From contig NZ_JACCBG010000001.1 in NCBI RefSeq assembly GCF_013409645.1, positions 3,780,001 through 3,844,000 of the forward strand: a DNA stretch of 64,000 bases, in the 5' to 3' direction. The notes below the pieces were generated by a model. It had not been told where the DNA came from. It saw only the letters and a program-made list of their open reading frames with translations, and ran no database searches. Source of the stretch: Nocardioides panaciterrulae. Its GTDB lineage: Bacteria > Actinomycetota > Actinomycetes > Propionibacteriales > Nocardioidaceae. Numbering within the stretch: the first letter of the stretch is position 1; each line of letters starts with the position of its first letter. Below, piece after piece: positions 1 to 8,333 of the stretch. The position numbers and the translations under genes are program-made.

Positions 1-406
1 CCTCGTGACGACGGGGGTCGGCGTCGAGCAGCGCGACGACCCGGAAGCCGCGGCTGCGGAAGCCGGAGTAGTTGGCGAGCGCGTGCCCGAGGTTTCCGAT
101 GCCCACGATCACCACCGGCCAGTCCTGGGTCACGCCGATCTCGCGGGCGATCTGGTAGCGCAGGTAGTCCACGTCGTACCCGACCCCGCGGGTGCCGTAG
201 CTGCCGAGATAGCTGAGGTCCTTGCGGAGCTTGGCGCTGTTGACCCCGGCGGCGGCGGCCAGGTCCTCGCTGGAGCAGGTGGCGGTGCCCTGCTCCGACA
301 GCGTCGTGAGGGCCCGGAGGTAGACGGGCAGTCGAGCGACGGTGGCCTCGGGGATGTCCCGGGCACTCTCGGGGGAAGTCCGTGCAGTCACTGCTCTCGT
401 CTCCAT
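1..406 (-). CDS. rex: Redox-sensing transcriptional repressor Rex (3' part outside window)
   Basis: Rex senses the NADH/NAD+ ratio and represses respiratory and fermentative genes when NADH is low. The first 135 residues are visible. A winged-helix DNA-binding domain spans about residues 15-75, with the segment SSEDLAAAAGVNSAKLRKDL. The Rossmann NAD(H) site GIGNLGHALA begins near residue 99. The C-terminal dimerisation part lies beyond base 1. The ATG at 404-406 is chosen because the frame is open from it through conserved Rex sequence. In Streptomyces rex heads the rex-hemACD operon, so hem genes may follow outside the window. A Rex-type operator lies upstream, which implies autoregulation. 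Confidence 0.93.
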   Translation of the reverse strand, partial: METRAVTARTSPESARDIPEATVARLPVYLRALTTLSEQGTATCSSEDLAAAAGVNSAKLRKDLSYLGSYGTRGVGYDVDYLRYQIAREIGVTQDWPVVIVGIGNLGHALANYSGFRSRGFRVVALLDADPRRHE

Positions 407-479
407 GGCCTGGATCGGGCCGGGCGGGTCGGTCCACCCGGGAGAGGCCCGGGGGTGCTGCTCGACCGGCGGCTCGATC

Positions 480-508
480 ACTGTAGGAGTTTGTGAACGG
501 GAGAACAA
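480..508 (-). promoter_or_regulatory. rex promoter with overlapping Rex operator (ROP)
   Basis: TTGTGAACGGGAGAACAA at 491-508 matches the Rex consensus TTGTGAAnnnnTTCACAA in all of the left half-site and 4 of 7 bases of the right half. Read on the minus strand, TTGTTC (508-503) and TACAGT (485-480) form a -35/-10 pair with 17-nt spacing. The operator therefore covers the -35 and the spacer, as expected for repression. It lies about 85 bp upstream of the rex start. Confidence 0.7.
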
Positions 509-602
509 ACCGAGCGGCGGGCGGCTCGGCCACCCCGTCGGATCCCCGGCTAGCACATGTGAGAAGGGCCACGCCCGCCGGGGTCGCGCGAGCGCGGTCC
601 GC

Positions 603-851
603 TCACTGCGGCGGGGCGGCGAGCGCGGCGCGCAGGCGGGTCTCGTCGACCCGCCAGAAGTCGTGCTGGCGCCCGTCGACGAAGGTCACCGGCACCTCGT
701 CGCTGAACCGGTCGACCAGCTCGGCGTCGGCGTCGATGAAGACCTCGCTGAACTGCTCGCCGAGGTCCGCGCACACCCGCTCGACCACCTCGCGGGCGGC
801 CTCGCACAGGTGGCAGCCGCGGCGGGAGTAGAGCGTCACCCGTGCTGCCAT
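603..851 (-). CDS. Glutaredoxin-like (DUF836-type) thiol protein
   Basis: This 82-residue thioredoxin-fold protein has the redox motif CHLC at residues 13-16 after a first beta strand (RVTLYS). It has the cis-Pro segment VPVTFVDG near residue 54. Such proteins probably act as small cytoplasmic thiol-disulfide reductases, and the exact substrate is unknown. The ATG at 851 is preferred over an upstream in-frame start because a strong GGAGGAG site precedes it by 7 nt. A small Grx-like gene next to rex is conserved in Streptomyces and Mycobacterium, which points to a redox role. Confidence 0.8.
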   Translation of the reverse strand: MAARVTLYSRRGCHLCEAAREVVERVCADLGEQFSEVFIDADAELVDRFSDEVPVTFVDGRQHDFWRVDETRLRAALAAPPQ

Positions 852-896
852 GCCGTCACTCCTCCTCACTCCCCATCACCCCACCTCACTCCCCGG

Positions 897-2489
897 TCAG
901 TCCAGGAGTCCGTGCCGGCGCCGGCGCTCCATGCCCCGGAGCCGGCCCTTCTGGACCTTGCCGGTGCCGGTCACCGGCAGCTGCTCGACCACCTCGACCC
1001 GGGTCGGCTGCTTGAAGCGAGCCAGGCGGCCGGCGCAGTGGGCGCGTACGGCGTCCGCGACCGCGGCCGGGTCCTGGCCCGGCGCGCGGACCCAGGCGAC
1101 CACCGCCTCGCCGGTGTGCTCGTCCTCGACGCCGATCACGGCGACCTCGGCCACTCCGGGCACCTCGCGGATGACCTCCTCGACCTCCACGGGGTAGACG
1201 TTGAAGCCGGAGACGATGACCAGCTCCTTGACCCGGTCGACCAGCGTCAGGTCGCCACCCGGGTCGAGGACGCCGACGTCGCCGGTCGCCCACCAGCCTC
1301 CGTCCCCCGGGCCGCCGGCGCCGTCGGGCCAGTAGCCGCTGAACAGGTTCGGGCCCGAGATCTCGATCTCGCCCGGGTCCTCGACGTCCGCGCGCAGCCG
1401 CAGCGAGACCCCGGGCAGCGGCGCCCCCACCGAGCCGCGGACCGGGTGCCGGCTGCACAGGGTGCTGGTGACCACGGGGGCGGCCTCGGTGAGGCCGTAG
1501 CCCTGGTGCACGGGCACCCCGCTGCGGGCGGTGACCTCCTCGACGACCTCGGCCGCCAGCGGCGCCGAGCCGGAGACCACCAGCCGCACGCCGGCCAGCC
1601 GCTCGGCGAGGTCGGGCACCGACGCCCAGCGGTTGAGCACCGGCGGGGCCACCGGCACCACGGTGCAGCCGTGGGCCGCGACCAGGTCGAGGGTGGTGCC
1701 CGCGTCGACGTGCTCGGCCAGCACCAGCGTGGCCCGCTGGCCCAGCACCGCCCCGAGGACCGCGTTGAGGCCGTAGACGTGGAAGAGCGGCAGCACGCCG
1801 AGGACCACGTCGTCCTCGCGCACCATCGGCGGGTGGACCTCGGCCACCTGGGCGATGTTCGCCAGCATCGCCCGGTGGGTGAGCATCGCGGCACGCGGGA
1901 GGCCGGACGTCCCGCTCGTGTAGAGCAGGGCGGCGAGCTTCTCGGGGTCCGGCAGCGGCGGCACCGGCCGCGGCTCGGTCGCCGCGACCTCGGCGTACGA
2001 CGTCTCCTCCGGCCCGGCCGGGTCGCCCACCACCACGACCCGCGGCACCACCGCGCGGGCGAGCAGGCCGGCGTCGAGGTCGGTGGTCCGCCCGGCCAGC
2101 CCGGCGGCGAGCGTCGCCACCGCCTCGCGCGCGGCCCCGGCCGACGAGGCGTCCACGACCACCACGCGGGCGCCGGAGTCGGCGACCATCCGGGCCAGCT
2201 CGCCCGGCGTCGAGCGCGGGTTCACCGGGACCGCGACCGCCTGGGCCCGCAGCACCCCGAGGTGGACCGTGACGAACTCGGCCCGGTTGCCCAGCGCGAA
2301 CAGCACCCGGTGACCGGCCACGACCCCGAGCCGGCCCAGGCCGCTGGCGACCCGGGCGACCTCGCCGTCCAGCTCGGCCCAGCTCAGCCGCCGGCCGGCG
2401 ACCTCGACGAGCGCCGGTCGCTGCGGGGCCGCGCCGGCGGCCACCGCGACCAGCTCGGCGAGGTCGTACGGCGCGGCGGGATCTGCCAT
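897..2489 (-). CDS. AMP-dependent acyl-CoA synthetase/ligase (ANL superfamily)
   Basis: This 530-residue adenylate-forming enzyme activates a carboxylic acid, probably a fatty or aromatic acid, to acyl-CoA through an acyl-AMP. The nucleotide-binding loop YTSGTSGLPR is at 190-199, the A5 motif GYGLTEAAP near 330, and the A7/A8 hinge TGDVGVLDPGG near 410. The catalytic A10 lysine lies in TGTGKVQKGRLR close to the C terminus, so all ANL motifs look intact. An RBS (GGAAGGA) precedes the ATG by 8 nt. The gene sits between the glutaredoxin and HAD genes, which are closer neighbours in relatives, so it looks like an insertion. Substrate is not predictable from sequence alone. Confidence 0.85.
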   Translation of the reverse strand: MADPAAPYDLAELVAVAAGAAPQRPALVEVAGRRLSWAELDGEVARVASGLGRLGVVAGHRVLFALGNRAEFVTVHLGVLRAQAVAVPVNPRSTPGELARMVADSGARVVVVDASSAGAAREAVATLAAGLAGRTTDLDAGLLARAVVPRVVVVGDPAGPEETSYAEVAATEPRPVPPLPDPEKLAALLYTSGTSGLPRAAMLTHRAMLANIAQVAEVHPPMVREDDVVLGVLPLFHVYGLNAVLGAVLGQRATLVLAEHVDAGTTLDLVAAHGCTVVPVAPPVLNRWASVPDLAERLAGVRLVVSGSAPLAAEVVEEVTARSGVPVHQGYGLTEAAPVVTSTLCSRHPVRGSVGAPLPGVSLRLRADVEDPGEIEISGPNLFSGYWPDGAGGPGDGGWWATGDVGVLDPGGDLTLVDRVKELVIVSGFNVYPVEVEEVIREVPGVAEVAVIGVEDEHTGEAVVAWVRAPGQDPAAVADAVRAHCAGRLARFKQPTRVEVVEQLPVTGTGKVQKGRLRGMERRRRHGLLD

Positions 2490-2554
2490 GGAGCGATCCT
2501 TCCACAGCCGCCCGGCGCGCAGCGCCGGTCGGGGCCGGACCGGCGGAACCGGAC

Positions 2555-2569
2555 TAGGCTTCCCGGGTG
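2555..2569 (+). promoter_or_regulatory. -10 element for leaderless start of the HAD phosphatase gene
   Basis: TAGGCT at 2555-2560 is followed by exactly 6 nt and then the GTG start at 2567. This spacing puts the first transcribed base on the start codon, and there is no ribosome-binding site. Confidence 0.5.
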
Positions 2570-3451
2570 ACCCCTGCGGACCGGAGCCGACGCCCGCTGA
2601 ACCTCCAGCTGCGCTCGACGCTGGCCGGCGAGGCCGCCGCCGCCTCGGCCGAGGTGGAGTCCGCGCTGCTGACGCCGGCCGACCCGACCTCGGCGGCGTT
2701 CTTCGACGTGGACAACACGGTCATGCAGGGCGCGAGCATCTTCCACCTCGCGCGCGGGCTGCACCGGCGCAAGTTCTTCACCACCCGCGAGCTCCTGGCC
2801 GCGGCGTGGAAGCAGACCTACTTCCGGGTCGTGGGCGTCGAGGACCCCACGCACGTGTCCGACGCCCGCAACTCCGCGCTCAGCTTCATCGCCGGCCACA
2901 CCGTCGCCGAGCTCGAGGAGCTGGGCGAGGAGATCTTCGACGAGGCTATGGCGCACCGGATCTGGCCCGGCACCCGGGCGCTGGCGCAGCTGCACCTCGA
3001 CGAGGGCCAGCGGGTGTGGCTGGTGACCGCGGCCCCGATCGAGATCGCGTCGATCATCGCCCGCCGGCTCGGGCTCACCGGCGCCCTCGGCACGGTCGCC
3101 GAGCACATCGACGGCGTCTACACCGGCCAGCTCGTCGGCGAGCTGCTGCACGGCCCCGCCAAGGCCGAGGCGGTCAAGGCGCTCGCCGCGCGGGAGGGGC
3201 TGGACCTCGCCGCCTGCTCGGCGTACTCCGACTCCTTCAACGACCTCCCGATGCTCAGCATGGTCGGGGACCCCTGCGCCATCAACCCCGACCCCCGGCT
3301 CCGCGCCCACGCCCGCGCCCAGGGGTGGCGGGTCCGCGACTACCGCACCGGACGCAAGGCGGCCCGCGCCGGCCTGCTCGCCGGGGCGGCGACCGGCGCG
3401 GTCACCGGCGCGGTCGCCGCCGGCGTCGCGTTGCGCGGGCGCCGGCACTGA
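2567..3451 (+). CDS. HAD-IB family phosphatase (SerB-like), C-terminally membrane anchored
   Basis: This 294-residue haloacid-dehalogenase-type phosphatase has motif I DVDNTV with nucleophile Asp47 and acid/base Asp49. The motif II region is LVTAAP, and the motif III/IV region is the YSDSFNDLPM acidic cluster. A Gly/Ala-rich hydrophobic segment near residues 264-287 could be a membrane anchor. The family includes phosphoserine phosphatases and lysophospholipid-related enzymes. The mycobacterial neighbourhood has a SerB1-annotated gene in the equivalent place. The GTG start is supported by a leaderless-type -10. The nearby acyltransferase gene suggests phospholipid metabolism, but this is inference. 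Confidence 0.8.
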   Translation: MTPADRSRRPLNLQLRSTLAGEAAAASAEVESALLTPADPTSAAFFDVDNTVMQGASIFHLARGLHRRKFFTTRELLAAAWKQTYFRVVGVEDPTHVSDARNSALSFIAGHTVAELEELGEEIFDEAMAHRIWPGTRALAQLHLDEGQRVWLVTAAPIEIASIIARRLGLTGALGTVAEHIDGVYTGQLVGELLHGPAKAEAVKALAAREGLDLAACSAYSDSFNDLPMLSMVGDPCAINPDPRLRAHARAQGWRVRDYRTGRKAARAGLLAGAATGAVTGAVAAGVALRGRRH

Positions 3452-3467
3452 GCCGGCGGCCGCCGGC
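3452..3467 (+). terminator. Palindrome directly after the HAD gene stop
   Basis: GCCGGCGGCCGCCGGC is a perfect 16-bp palindrome starting on the base after the TGA. It could form a terminator-like hairpin. No U-run follows, which is common in high-GC actinobacteria. Confidence 0.35.
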
Positions 3468-3587
3468 TGCCCCTCGGGCCGGACGTGTCGTGGCACACCT
3501 TTTGGCGCGCGACGGTTCCCAGGCGACCGGCCCGAGACCTACCATGACCGAGGCTTCGGGGGAAGCCGACCGGGAGGGTCTCTTCAG

Positions 3588-4382
3588 ATGGCTTGGCACG
3601 GGCAGGACACGGCGTACGGGCTGGACGCCCTGCGCCACGCCGTCGCCCGCGTCCTCCTCGGCACCACGCCCGCGCTCGCCGGCGACGTGCAGGTGCTGCT
3701 GTCGGAGGCCCGGGGCCGCGAGGCCGGAGGGTCGCTCGCCGACGGCGCCGACCCGGTCCCCTCGGGGACCGACGGACCGGACCGGTACGGCGACCAGGAG
3801 CTCGCGGCCTCCTCGGAGGAGTCCCCGGCCGACCGCACCCGGCTGATCGCGCTCGTCGAGCTGGCCCGCGGCGGCGACGCCGAGGCGTTCGGGCAGCTCT
3901 ACGACCACTACCAGCCGTCGGTCTACCGCTTCCTCTTCTATCGCACCCGGTCGACCCCGCTGGCCGAGGACCTCACCTCGGAGACGTTCTTCCGGGCGCT
4001 GCGCAGCATGACGAGCTTCCGGTGGCAGGGCAAGGACTTCGGCGCGTGGCTGATGACGATCGCCCGCAACCTCGCCACCGACCACTTCAAGGCCGGCCGC
4101 ACCCGCCTCGAGCTCACCACCGAGGACATGGCCGCGCACGACGACGCCACCGACGGCCCCGAGGACGCCGTGCTGGCCGGGCTCACCAACGAGATCCTCC
4201 TCGAGGCGTTGCGCGAGCTGCCCGAGGAGCAGCGCGACTGCCTGGTCATGCGCTTCCTGCAGGGCATGAGCATCGCCGAGACGGCCGCGGTCCTCGACCG
4301 CAGCGAGGGCGCGGTCAAGCAGCTCCAGCTGCGCGGCGTACGCAACCTCGCCAAGCTGATGCCCGAGGGGATCCGGGACTGA
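3588..4382 (+). CDS. bldN: ECF RNA polymerase sigma factor, BldN type
   Basis: This 264-residue group-4 sigma factor has region 2 at about 96-165 (core around FYRTRSTPLAEDLTSETFFR) and region 4 at about 205-258. The helix-turn-helix lies in MSIAETAAVLDRSEGAVKQL. It carries an N-terminal extension of roughly 85 residues before region 2. That extension is a known peculiarity of Streptomyces sigma-BldN, which is made as a pro-sigma. A GGAGGG site precedes the ATG. The next gene is an RsbN-like anti-sigma factor behind a matching sigma-BldN promoter, and rex, bS22 and bdtA are nearby. In Streptomyces BldN drives bldM and chaplin genes; the targets here are unknown. Confidence 0.85.
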   Translation: MAWHGQDTAYGLDALRHAVARVLLGTTPALAGDVQVLLSEARGREAGGSLADGADPVPSGTDGPDRYGDQELAASSEESPADRTRLIALVELARGGDAEAFGQLYDHYQPSVYRFLFYRTRSTPLAEDLTSETFFRALRSMTSFRWQGKDFGAWLMTIARNLATDHFKAGRTRLELTTEDMAAHDDATDGPEDAVLAGLTNEILLEALRELPEEQRDCLVMRFLQGMSIAETAAVLDRSEGAVKQLQLRGVRNLAKLMPEGIRD

Positions 4383-4458
4383 TGGGCGCCCTGACGCAGG
4401 TGACCGGCGGGGCGACCGGCGGGGTGACCCAGGTCATTGCGGACCGGGCCCTTCGTCG

Positions 4459-4486
4459 CGTAACCTCCCGCGCCCGCCCGTCGTTG
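4459..4486 (+). promoter_or_regulatory. Predicted sigma-BldN promoter upstream of the rsbN-like gene
   Basis: CGTAAC at 4459-4464 and CGTTG at 4482-4486 are separated by 17 bp. They match the published Streptomyces sigma-BldN -35 (CGTAAC) and -10 (CGTTG) elements. The predicted start site is about 60 nt before the anti-sigma start codon. Confidence 0.6.
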
Positions 4487-4551
4487 GGCTCCGTGTCCGG
4501 ACTCCTCACCGAGCCCGGCAGTCCCTACGACGCGACGACAGGACCACAGCG

Positions 4552-5760
4552 ATGAGCCCCGTGTTCACGGCGCGACGGCGTGCCGAGGAGTTCGACTCCC
4601 TGATCGAGGACCCCTCGACCACCGGTGTCGACTCCGCGCGGTACGCCGGGCTGCTCGACGTCGTGGGCGCGATGCGGCGCACGCCCGCCCCCCAGGCCCG
4701 GCCCGAGTTCGTGGCCGACCTCCGCTCCCGGCTGATGGCCGAGGCGGCCACCGCCACCGTGCCCGAGCAGACCGCCCGGCTGACCCTTCCCCCGCGCCGC
4801 ACCTCCCGGGACCGCCGGATCGCCGCCGTGGTCGGCGGGCTCGCGCTCGTCGGGGCCTCCACGTCGGTGGCGATGGCCGCCGAGCAGTCCCTGCCCGGCG
4901 ACGCGCTCTATCCCGTCAAGCGCGCCATCGAGGACGTGCACACCCGGCTCAGCCTCGGCGACGCCGAGAAGGGCCAGACCGTGCTGGCCAGCGCCGGGGA
5001 CCGGCTCGACGAGGCCGTGGCGCTCGCGCACAGCAGCGACGCCGGCGACCAGGCCCGGGTCTCCTCGACGCTCGACGACTTCGCCAGCCAGGCCACCCGG
5101 GCCTCCGACCTGCTGCTCGCCGACTACGCGCAGTCGGGTCGGCAGGACTCGGTGGCCCAGCTGCGGGCGTTCGCCGCGACCAGCCTGGACCGGCTTTCCG
5201 GGCTGGAGCCGGCCGTGCCCGGCCAGGCCCGCGACGAGCTGGTCCACGCGGCCCAGGTCCTCGTCGCCGTCGACGCCGCGGCCCACCAGGCCTGCCCGTC
5301 CTGCGGCGGTGGGATCACCACCATCCCGCCGGTCTTCGCCGCCAGCGCGCAGACCTCCGGCGGGTCGCCCTCGCCCCGGGGCGACGCCGGGGGCGCCCAG
5401 CACTCCTCGTCCTCCTCCTCGGACCCGAAGCCGCACCCGCACTCGGGCACCCCGACCCTGCCCGGGCTCGGCGGCCAGACGCTGCCGCCCGGCAGCGTGC
5501 TCGGTCCCGTCGGGTCCGGTGACGGCGGCGGCTCCCCTGGCAGCGACCCCAGCAAGGACCCGCTCGGCACGCTCACCGACCCCCTGACCGGCGGATTGAC
5601 GGGAGGGCTGACCGGGGGGCTCACGAGCGGCGACCCCACCCAGACCCCGTCCCTCCCGGACGTCGGCGGCACGCTCGACGGCACCGTCGACGGCCTGGGC
5701 GACACCGTCGACGGAGTCACCGGCGGGTTGACCGGCGGGTTGACCGACGGGTCGAACTGA
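4552..5760 (+). CDS. rsbN: RsbN-like membrane anti-sigma factor with DUF5667 domain
   Basis: The protein has 402 residues. An N-terminal cytoplasmic segment of about 88 residues probably binds the sigma factor. A single membrane span follows at about 90-110, then an extracytoplasmic DUF5667-type helical region at about 112-225 that starts LPGDALYPVKRAIEDVHTRL. The tail from about 240 to 402 is a low-complexity Ser/Gly/Pro/Asp stretch with repeated GGLTGGLT units. Position directly after bldN and the matching promoter support the role of BldN-specific anti-sigma, as shown for Streptomyces RsbN. Sequence identity to RsbN could not be measured here. An AGGA site lies 9 nt before the ATG. Confidence 0.7.
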   Translation: MSPVFTARRRAEEFDSLIEDPSTTGVDSARYAGLLDVVGAMRRTPAPQARPEFVADLRSRLMAEAATATVPEQTARLTLPPRRTSRDRRIAAVVGGLALVGASTSVAMAAEQSLPGDALYPVKRAIEDVHTRLSLGDAEKGQTVLASAGDRLDEAVALAHSSDAGDQARVSSTLDDFASQATRASDLLLADYAQSGRQDSVAQLRAFAATSLDRLSGLEPAVPGQARDELVHAAQVLVAVDAAAHQACPSCGGGITTIPPVFAASAQTSGGSPSPRGDAGGAQHSSSSSSDPKPHPHSGTPTLPGLGGQTLPPGSVLGPVGSGDGGGSPGSDPSKDPLGTLTDPLTGGLTGGLTGGLTSGDPTQTPSLPDVGGTLDGTVDGLGDTVDGVTGGLTGGLTDGSN

Positions 5761-5770
5761 CCGCACCGAG

Positions 5771-5809
5771 CCGGCCCATGACACCGGCCCATGACACCGG
5801 CCCGTGACG
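5771..5809. repeat. Three tandem 13-bp repeats between convergent genes
   Basis: CCGGCCCATGACA occurs twice (5771-5783 and 5784-5796), followed by a variant with GTGACG (5797-5809). The repeats fill the gap between the rsbN-like gene and the acyltransferase gene on the other strand. No function is evident. Confidence 0.6.
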
Positions 5810-5845
5810 ACGGACCCGGGGCGCGGGGCCGGCCGGCGGCCGGAC

Positions 5846-7039
5846 TCAGCGGAAGACGGAGTGCCGCTGCATGAGCAGCGAGTACAGCGTCTGCTGGATG
5901 GTCTCGCGGACCTGGTCGGTCACGTTGAAGACCAGCATCGGGTCGTCGGCGGCGCCCGGCTCGAAGTCGTCGGTGCGGATCGGCTCACCGAACTCCAGCA
6001 GCCACTTCGAGGGCAGCGGCACCAGGCCCAGCGGCCCGAGCAGCGGGAAGAACGGCGTGATCGGGATGTAGGGCACCCCCAGCAGCCGGGCGAGCGAGGG
6101 CATGTTGCCGACCAGCGGGTAGATCTCCTCGGCCCCGACGACGGACAGCGGGACGATCGGGACGCCGGTGCGCAGGGCGGCCGAGACGAACCCGCCCCGG
6201 CCGAAGCGCTGCAGCTTGTAGCGCTCGGAGAACGGCTTGCCGATGCCCTTGAACCCCTCGGGCCACACGCCCACCAGCTCGCCGCCGCGCAGCATCCGCT
6301 CGGCGTCCTCGCTGCAGGCGAGAGTGGCCCCGCTCCGGCGCGCCATCGTGCTGACCAGCGGCAGCCGGAAGACCAGGTCGGCACCCAGCGGCCTCAGGAA
6401 GCGCCCGGTGTGGTCGTGGACCGACACCATCGTCATCAGCCCGTCGACGGGCACCGTGCCGGAGTGGTTGGAGACCACCAGCGCGCCGCCCTCGGCGGGC
6501 ACGTTCTCGGCGCCACGGACCTCGATGCGGAACCACTTCTCCGCGATCGGCCGGAGCGCCGCCATGAAGAAGCGCTGGGTGATCTCCTGGTCGAAGCCGT
6601 ACTCGTCGACCGCGTAGTCCCCGGTGACCCGGCGTCGCAGGAACGCGAGGAACCGGGCGAGCTGGGGCTCCCACTGCTCGCCGAACACCTCGGCGGCGGC
6701 GTGCTGGAAGGCGGCGAGCAGGTCGCCGGCGGGGATCCCGCCGCGCGGCAGCCGTTCGCGGGTACTGGCCGGGCCTCGCGCAAGGTCGGCGGCGGCGCCG
6801 GCGGGGGGCGCTTCACCGGCGGTCTGGCCCGGAGATTCGCCCGGAGACTCGCCCGTCGGCTCGTCGGGCGCCGGCTCGGGAGGGGTACGGCGGGCCGGCC
6901 CACCCGGGGCGAGGCTGCGCGCCGCGCGCGACGGCTGCGTGCCGGTGCCGCGGCCGGGCCGGCCGCGGGTCCCGATCGGGATGATCTCCGCGTCACCCAC
7001 GGGCTGCTCCCCCGGCTCCTGCTCCCCGGTCCGCGCCAC
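5846..7039 (-). CDS. PlsC-type lysophospholipid/1-acylglycerol-3-phosphate acyltransferase
   Basis: The acyltransferase block begins at residues 191-199 with NHSGTVPVD, which holds the catalytic His, and continues to the acceptor motif WPEGFKG near 260. About 90 residues of Pro/Gly/Glu-rich, apparently disordered sequence precede it. The likely reaction is acyl transfer from acyl-CoA or acyl-ACP to a lysophospholipid at the membrane. The 397-residue form overlaps the upstream SDR gene by 47 nt. A GTG at 7000 (MARTG... shortened by 13 residues) would reduce the overlap to 8 nt and is an alternative start. The SDR-acyltransferase pair is conserved in mycobacteria (Rv0501-Rv0502). Confidence 0.82.
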   Translation of the reverse strand: MARTGEQEPGEQPVGDAEIIPIGTRGRPGRGTGTQPSRAARSLAPGGPARRTPPEPAPDEPTGESPGESPGQTAGEAPPAGAAADLARGPASTRERLPRGGIPAGDLLAAFQHAAAEVFGEQWEPQLARFLAFLRRRVTGDYAVDEYGFDQEITQRFFMAALRPIAEKWFRIEVRGAENVPAEGGALVVSNHSGTVPVDGLMTMVSVHDHTGRFLRPLGADLVFRLPLVSTMARRSGATLACSEDAERMLRGGELVGVWPEGFKGIGKPFSERYKLQRFGRGGFVSAALRTGVPIVPLSVVGAEEIYPLVGNMPSLARLLGVPYIPITPFFPLLGPLGLVPLPSKWLLEFGEPIRTDDFEPGAADDPMLVFNVTDQVRETIQQTLYSLLMQRHSVFR

Positions 7040-8054
7040 CGGCCGGCGGCAGCGCGGCGGCCAGCCGGCCGAGCGCGCGGTCGGCGTACCCGCCGGTCGG
7101 CGTGAGGGCCGCGGCGAAGTCGGCGAAGGCGGCCGCGGTGGTGTACATCGGCTCGAACTTCAGCTTCTCGCGCATCGCGGTGGTGTCGACCCCGCGGCCG
7201 TAGGTGAGGAACGCCAGCTGCTCCGGAGAGAACTCCGCGACCCGCGCCGAGCGCAGGGTCGAGCCCACCGCGCCCACGGCCCGGGCCGGCATCGGCACCG
7301 TCGGCCGCTGCAGCCGGCGCACCGCCTGGGAGAGCATCAGCACGCCGTCGCCGGCCACGTTGAAGGTGCCGGCCACCTCGTGGGTGACCGCGTGCTGCAG
7401 CGCCGCGAGCAGGTCCTGCTCGTGCAGGAACTGCAGCCGCGGGTCGTGGCCCAGCACGGTGGGGAGCACCGGCAGCCGGAAGTACGACGTGATCGGGCTC
7501 GCGACGTGCGGGCCCAGCACGTTGGCCGGTCGCAGCGTGGTCACCCGGACGTCGGGTCGCCGTCGGGCGAAGCCGCGCACGTAGCCCTCGATCTCGGCCA
7601 CGTCCTTGGCGTACCCCGAGCTCGGCGCCCGCCGCGGCTCCATGTCCTCGGTGAACATGGCGGGGTCGCGGCTGCTCGCGCCGTAGACCGTCGTCGTCGA
7701 CTTCACCACGAGATGCTGCAACCCGGGGGCCTTCTGACAGGCCGCCAGGAGCTGCATCGTCCCGATGACGTTGAGCTCCTTCATCGTGCTCCGACTCCCG
7801 ACGCTGCCGGGGGTCGAGATCACGCTCATGTGGACGACGGTGTCGACGTCCTCCTTGGCGATGATCTTGGCGATCACCGGGTTGCGGATGTCGGCCCGCG
7901 CGAAGGAGACGTCGCCGAGGTCGCCCCGCGGCGGGACCACGTCCACGCCGATGACGCGCTCGACGGCAGGGTCGGTGGCGACGGCTCGTGCGAACCGCCG
8001 ACCGAGGTCGCGGGAGACCCCGGTGACCAGGACTACTCTGCCGACCCTGCCCAT
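6993..8054 (-). CDS. NAD-dependent epimerase/dehydratase (extended SDR)
   Basis: This 353-residue protein has an N-terminal Rossmann fold that starts VVLVTGVSRDLGRRFA, followed by the acidic ribose-binding segment VIGVDVVPPRG. The expected catalytic area around STTTVYGASS and GYAKDVAEIE lacks a textbook YxxxK spacing, so the enzymatic activity is less certain than the fold. The family includes GalE-type epimerases, and the mycobacterial counterpart next to bS22 is annotated galE2. The gene lies 13 bp after bS22 and overlaps the acyltransferase gene, so the three probably form one transcript. Confidence 0.8.
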   Translation of the reverse strand: MGRVGRVVLVTGVSRDLGRRFARAVATDPAVERVIGVDVVPPRGDLGDVSFARADIRNPVIAKIIAKEDVDTVVHMSVISTPGSVGSRSTMKELNVIGTMQLLAACQKAPGLQHLVVKSTTTVYGASSRDPAMFTEDMEPRRAPSSGYAKDVAEIEGYVRGFARRRPDVRVTTLRPANVLGPHVASPITSYFRLPVLPTVLGHDPRLQFLHEQDLLAALQHAVTHEVAGTFNVAGDGVLMLSQAVRRLQRPTVPMPARAVGAVGSTLRSARVAEFSPEQLAFLTYGRGVDTTAMREKLKFEPMYTTAAAFADFAAALTPTGGYADRALGRLAAALPPAGGADRGAGAGGAARG

Positions 8055-8067
8055 CGCACGGAAGGGC

Positions 8068-8169
8068 TTACTTGCCGAGCTTGCGGCGCTGGACGCGCGT
8101 CTTCTTCAGCAGCTTGCGGTGCTTCTTCTTGGCCATGCGCTTGCGCCGCTTCTTGATGACAGAACCCAC
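8068..8169 (-). CDS. Small ribosomal protein bS22 (AURKAIP1/COX24-like, 33 residues)
   Basis: The GTG-initiated 33-codon ORF encodes an extremely basic peptide starting [19 protein letters not shown] and ending KLGK. It matches the tiny 30S protein bS22 found in mycobacterial and streptomycete ribosomes. An AAAGG ribosome-binding site lies 6 nt upstream. The position between bdtA and the SDR gene is conserved (Rv0500A-Rv0500B-Rv0501 in M. tuberculosis; bdtA-SCO3327 in Streptomyces). The gene is too short for ordinary ORF calling and is easily missed. Confidence 0.9.
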   Translation of the reverse strand: MGSVIKKRRKRMAKKKHRKLLKKTRVQRRKLGK

Positions 8170-8333
8170 GGGATACCTTTCACAGCTTGCGGTGCCCGGC
8201 CGGGTGGACCCCCGGGGGACCCGGACAGCCTATCGGCCCGCGCGAGGCAGGCAGAAACCGGCGGACCGGGTCCACCCGGTGGGCGTCCCCGAGATGTCCC
8301 GAGAGATGAGGTGTGCGGCGTGCTCCCGAGCGG

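Noticed and set aside
342..2570. 742-codon plus-strand open frame
   Set aside because: It runs antisense to the glutaredoxin and acyl-CoA synthetase genes and has only low-complexity sequence, so it is a high-GC artefact.
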